Translations under genes and position numbers: made by a program
Source: Orbilia blumenaviensis
Lineage: Eukaryota > Ascomycota > Orbiliomycetes > Orbiliales > Orbiliaceae
Direction: 5' to 3'
NCBI GenBank assembly: GCA_036872755.1
Contig: JAVHNS010000003.1
Location: 3,286,001-3,350,000, forward strand
Length of the DNA: 64,000 nt
Notes under the pieces: model-generated
Told to the model about the DNA's origin: nothing
What the model saw: the letters and a program-made list of their open reading frames with translations, nothing else
Database searches by the model: none
Shown: positions 60,301 to 64,000 of the stretch, in pieces
How the letters are laid out: each line of letters starts with the position of its first letter
Position numbering within the stretch: position 1 is the first letter of the stretch

Positions 60301-63300
60301 AAATCATTTTAAGATATAAATCTTAAAAAAGAAATAAAACTACACTTTAATATTTTGAATTTATTTCAACCAAAATAAGATTGGATAATAAACAATCAAT
60401 AACTATCATTTATTATAATCCACAATCTCATCATAAATAATATTATAAATCTTCAAATTTATATAACTATTAATTTAAAAATTTATTGATATAAAATCTG
60501 AAATTAATTACACTATGTAAATAATATTAATAATTAAAATAACTTTATAATAATTATAATTTAACAATTAATAAACAACCAATACCAAACCATAAATATT
60601 ATATATTTAACCATTATAATTAATTTAAAATTCCATAATTATTATAATTTTGAATGTTTTTGTTATATAAAGATTTTAAATCTTTAATAACAATTTGATA
60701 AAAAATGGCCAATATTTTTGAAAAACTTTATATATTTTTTTTTTATTATAAAAAACAAAGTTTTGATGAGGCAGATTCTCTTTTTAAAAAAAAGAATTAA
60801 TTGAATATATTAAATATTTAATATTTGTTAAAAAATTATTAAAATCTAGAACCTTAATTTTTAACTAATTATATAATTAATAATTTAAAAATTAAAATTT
60901 TTTATATACAGTTTTTGAAAATAATAATTATCATTCAACATCCAATATAAGATTTTAAAATATTGTTTAATATTATTAATCACATATATATTTAAATATC
61001 AATCAACTAAAATAAAAAAAAAAATAAATATCAAAAATTTTTTAAATGGATTATTTATTATCTCCAATAATAAATCAAAAACCTCTAAAAACATAACACT
61101 CAACATCTAATAAGATTTTTTAAATAACATCCAAATTAATAATTAAAAAATTTAAAAATTACTTATTTAATTTAATATTTTAAATATTAATTTATCGATT
61201 TTTTTTCCAAAATAAAAACAGTTAAATTTTATTATCTTCAACATCAAAATTTAAATTTTTAATATCATTATTTAAATTTTCAACTTCAAATTCCAAACTT
61301 TAATCATCATCTACAATCTACCCCTCACCATCCAATAAAATATCCTCCATTTCATTTATAATTACTTATAAAAATAATAATTGAATTAAGATTTTATAAA
61401 TACTAAAAACAAATTTATATAAAAAGTTTAAAAAAACTTTCAATAAATGTTAAATATTTGAAATAGATTATTAAATAATTATTAAAAAATTAAGATTTTG
61501 TAACCAAAAAAACATTTTTTTTTAATATGTAATAAAAATTTAAAAATAAAAATTTATTTAATTAGAAACTTTATATTTTTTTTTTATTTAATATTGATAT
61601 ATTAATTCTGAAACATCCATTAATTAATTTATTAACATTTTTTATAAATATATAAAATTTTTGTAATAACTTGATTAATATATTTTGACTATATTAAAAA
61701 AATTAAATTAATTTAATCTTTTATTAAATTAAGTGTTAATTTTTGTATATTTATAAATAATGTAATTGTGAATAAATATTTTTGAATTATAGTTATAAAT
61801 ATATAATTAATGCTCAATATTCTTCAGTTTTTTTTTATATTTTTTTTTTAATTTTTTTTTTAATTTGGAATTATAATAAGTGTAAAATATATTATTGTAT
61901 AAATAAAATTGTTTTTAAAAGTATTTAAAATATTTTATTATTATTTTAATATGGTTATGATATTACATAAATAAATAAAATTTAAAGTAATTTTGAATAT
62001 ATTGGAAAAAATTATTAAATATCAGACACTAATTGGTTATTAGATATTGGAAAATAATTATAAACATATATAAAAGAATTTACCCAACCATTTTTAATTT
62101 TTTTCTTTGTTATTACATAATTTAATTAAAGGGTTTTTGAAATCCAAGGAAATTAAAATACAGTAAGAATTTGATTTAGATTTTATTAAATTTGTTAATA
62201 CATTTATAAATTTTCATAAATATTATTGATTATATTAAAATATTTTTGAAAATTCCAAAATAAATCCCATACAATAAATCAAACTTAGGTATTTATAATA
62301 ATTAAACAAAGAGTAGTTAACAAAAAACTATATTCATACTACAAAAATATTGTATATTTATTTTGTTAATGTATTTTTTTTTATCTATTTTATTAATTAT
62401 AACTCAAAATTTGTTTTTAATGTTTTCATATTGCTTATAATCGTGTTTGGAATTTTGAAAATTGTATATCCCCAGACTCTAAATGTTTATTTCACAGATT
62501 AGATAAGAATTTGTTTTAATATTAAACAATTTAACATATTCCATATAATCTACAATTTAATTAATTAATTTAAAATAATAATTTTATATTTTTTTATTTC
62601 CAAAAGAAAATTTAAAAACACATTCTAAAGAATTTTAAATATTATTTAACAAACACTAAAAATTATTTAATAACTTCAAGAATTTAAAAATAAAATTTTA
62701 AATAACTTAACTAATTAATAATTTTTAATTTTTAAATAAAAAAATTTTTTTAAAAAAAATCAATAATAACACAAGAAGAATTTATAAATAATACAACAAC
62801 CATAAATAAATAATTAATAACAAATTAACAATAATTATATATATTAATTAAATTTTTTTATTTTTAAAAAAATTTATTAAATATATAATATCAAATATAA
62901 AAATATATAAAACAAATATTATATTAATTAAAAAAATTTTTTATTAAATAATTAACAATAAATTATAAATATATTTATAATATATTTAACTTATATATTT
63001 TATTATCAATTTCCTGATTTAATTTCATTATATATACATTTATTTTTATTATTATATTTTTTATAAAATATAATTATTAAATGCTTAATATATATTAATT
63101 AATAAAAAAGATAATGAATATAATTAATTAAATTTTTTTAAAGATATGGAATTATTAGTAATTTAGAAATTTTAAAATTGTAAATAGATTTTTAGAAATT
63201 TAATTATAAATTATTGTTTATAATATCTAATAATTTCTAAAAAATATAATCTAACAAAAAAAAACTAATATTAGATATTAAAAAGTTATTATTAAAATAT

Positions 63301-64000
63301 TTATTAATTTTAGATTTTATAAATTTATTTTAAATAAACCAACTTACTAGATTATATTTTTATTTATTTTTAAATAAATAATAAAATATATTAAAAAGAT
63401 TTGCATATATAAAATCATTTTACAATAAATATTCAACATCTATATAATATTTTTATTTAATAAATTTTTTAATTAATATATTAAATTCCTAAATATTTAT
63501 TAATATTTCATAATCTTCATTAAATATTAATTAACAATTAATATTATTACCAAATTATATTTACTCATTAATATATTTTTTTACCATATATCAATTATAA
63601 AATTTTTTATAATTATATTTATTTCCATACAAAAAACATTAGAAAATTTTAATAAATATTTAATATCCCATAACCATCCAATAAATTTTGACTACTTATT
63701 AAAACTATAAAAATAATATTAACAATATAAAATTATTTTTACAAATAATAAAAAATTAATATATTACTATAATAACCATATTTATTTTCTACTAATAATA
63801 AATCTAAATCAATCATAATATTTTAATATAAAAATTTTTTTTAATAAAACACATAAAGTAATTTTAATAAAATACATAAAGTAAAGTAAATTAAAATTAA
63901 AAAAAAAAAAAATAATATATATACAAAAATTCTATTAATTAGTAATTTACTTAAAACATACCATCACCATCCAATAATAATTTTTAATAAATATAAAAAA

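Larger units (their letters stand above)
51721..64000. other. extreme AT-rich block, probably hypermutated repeat/heterochromatin DNA
   Basis: From about 51721 to the window end, G and C are almost absent. Lines that I counted have 2-5 G+C per 60 bases before 58 kb and somewhat more after. All open frames here are low-complexity products of composition. No rRNA, tRNA, telomere repeat or recognisable transposon gene is visible. RIP of former repeats, a centromere or other heterochromatin are the likely readings. Mitochondrial origin is unlikely, since no mitochondrial gene or tRNA is visible, but an assembly join cannot be excluded. Confidence 0.75.

Noticed and set aside
51721..64000. mitochondrial DNA
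   Set aside because: No mitochondrial gene, rRNA or tRNA is visible, and hairpin/polarity patterns suit mutated nuclear repeats better; still listed as something to test by read mapping.

Overview
This window looks like nuclear chromosomal DNA of a filamentous ascomycete (Pezizomycotina). The genes carry short introns (about 46-111 nt) with GT-AG ends and CTAAC/CTGAC-like branch sites close to the acceptor. Gene types are secreted plant-polymer hydrolases with fungal modules (CBM1, CBM21), F-box proteins, a 3CxxC zinc-binding protein and a DUF4470 protein. Genus cannot be settled by eye; a nematode-trapping or saprotrophic Orbilia-like fungus would fit, but that is a guess. Most genes needed their introns resolved by hand: exon coordinates are in each entry, and in every spliced model the summed exon length is a multiple of three.

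Layout. 1-3.5 kb: no supported gene. 3.5-6.5 kb: a small secreted two-repeat cysteine protein and a tannase/feruloyl esterase. 7-24 kb: four F-box genes (7052, 15776, 19292 and 23089) interleaved with an acidic secreted protein (9025) and a 1388-residue predicted secreted protein (10429) that appears to be built from four very diverged repeats. 24.8-27 kb: a six-exon GH15 glucoamylase with an N-terminal CBM21 starch-binding domain. 29.8-30.6 kb: a 3CxxC zinc-binding protein. 31.7-43.2 kb: five small multi-pass membrane-protein genes; two of them (34773 and 42327) are clear diverged paralogues that share a PPAY motif and a WWE motif. Embedded among them is a secreted CE1-type esterase with a CBM1 cellulose-binding tail (38094). 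43.5-48.9 kb: a 1740-residue DUF4470 protein. 48.9-51.7 kb: gene-free DNA.

From about 51.72 kb to the end (12.3 kb) the DNA becomes extremely AT-rich. Lines that I counted by eye carry only 2-5 G+C per 60 bases, lower than is usual even for fungal DNA altered by repeat-induced point mutation (RIP). The edge (about 51.59-51.72 kb) keeps C but has lost G. Past 58 kb there are alternating blocks that keep only G or only C, as expected from strand-polarised C-to-T mutation. Three GC-containing islands (56.70-56.94, 57.04-57.36 and 57.96-58.02 kb) hold inverted repeats and look like younger mobile elements inserted after, or escaping, the mutation.

Functionally, the tannase/FAE, the CBM1 esterase and the glucoamylase form a secreted polysaccharide and phenolic-ester degrading set. 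They are scattered rather than an operon-like cluster. The F-box and membrane-protein groups look like lineage-specific expansions next to an AT-rich heterochromatin-like block.
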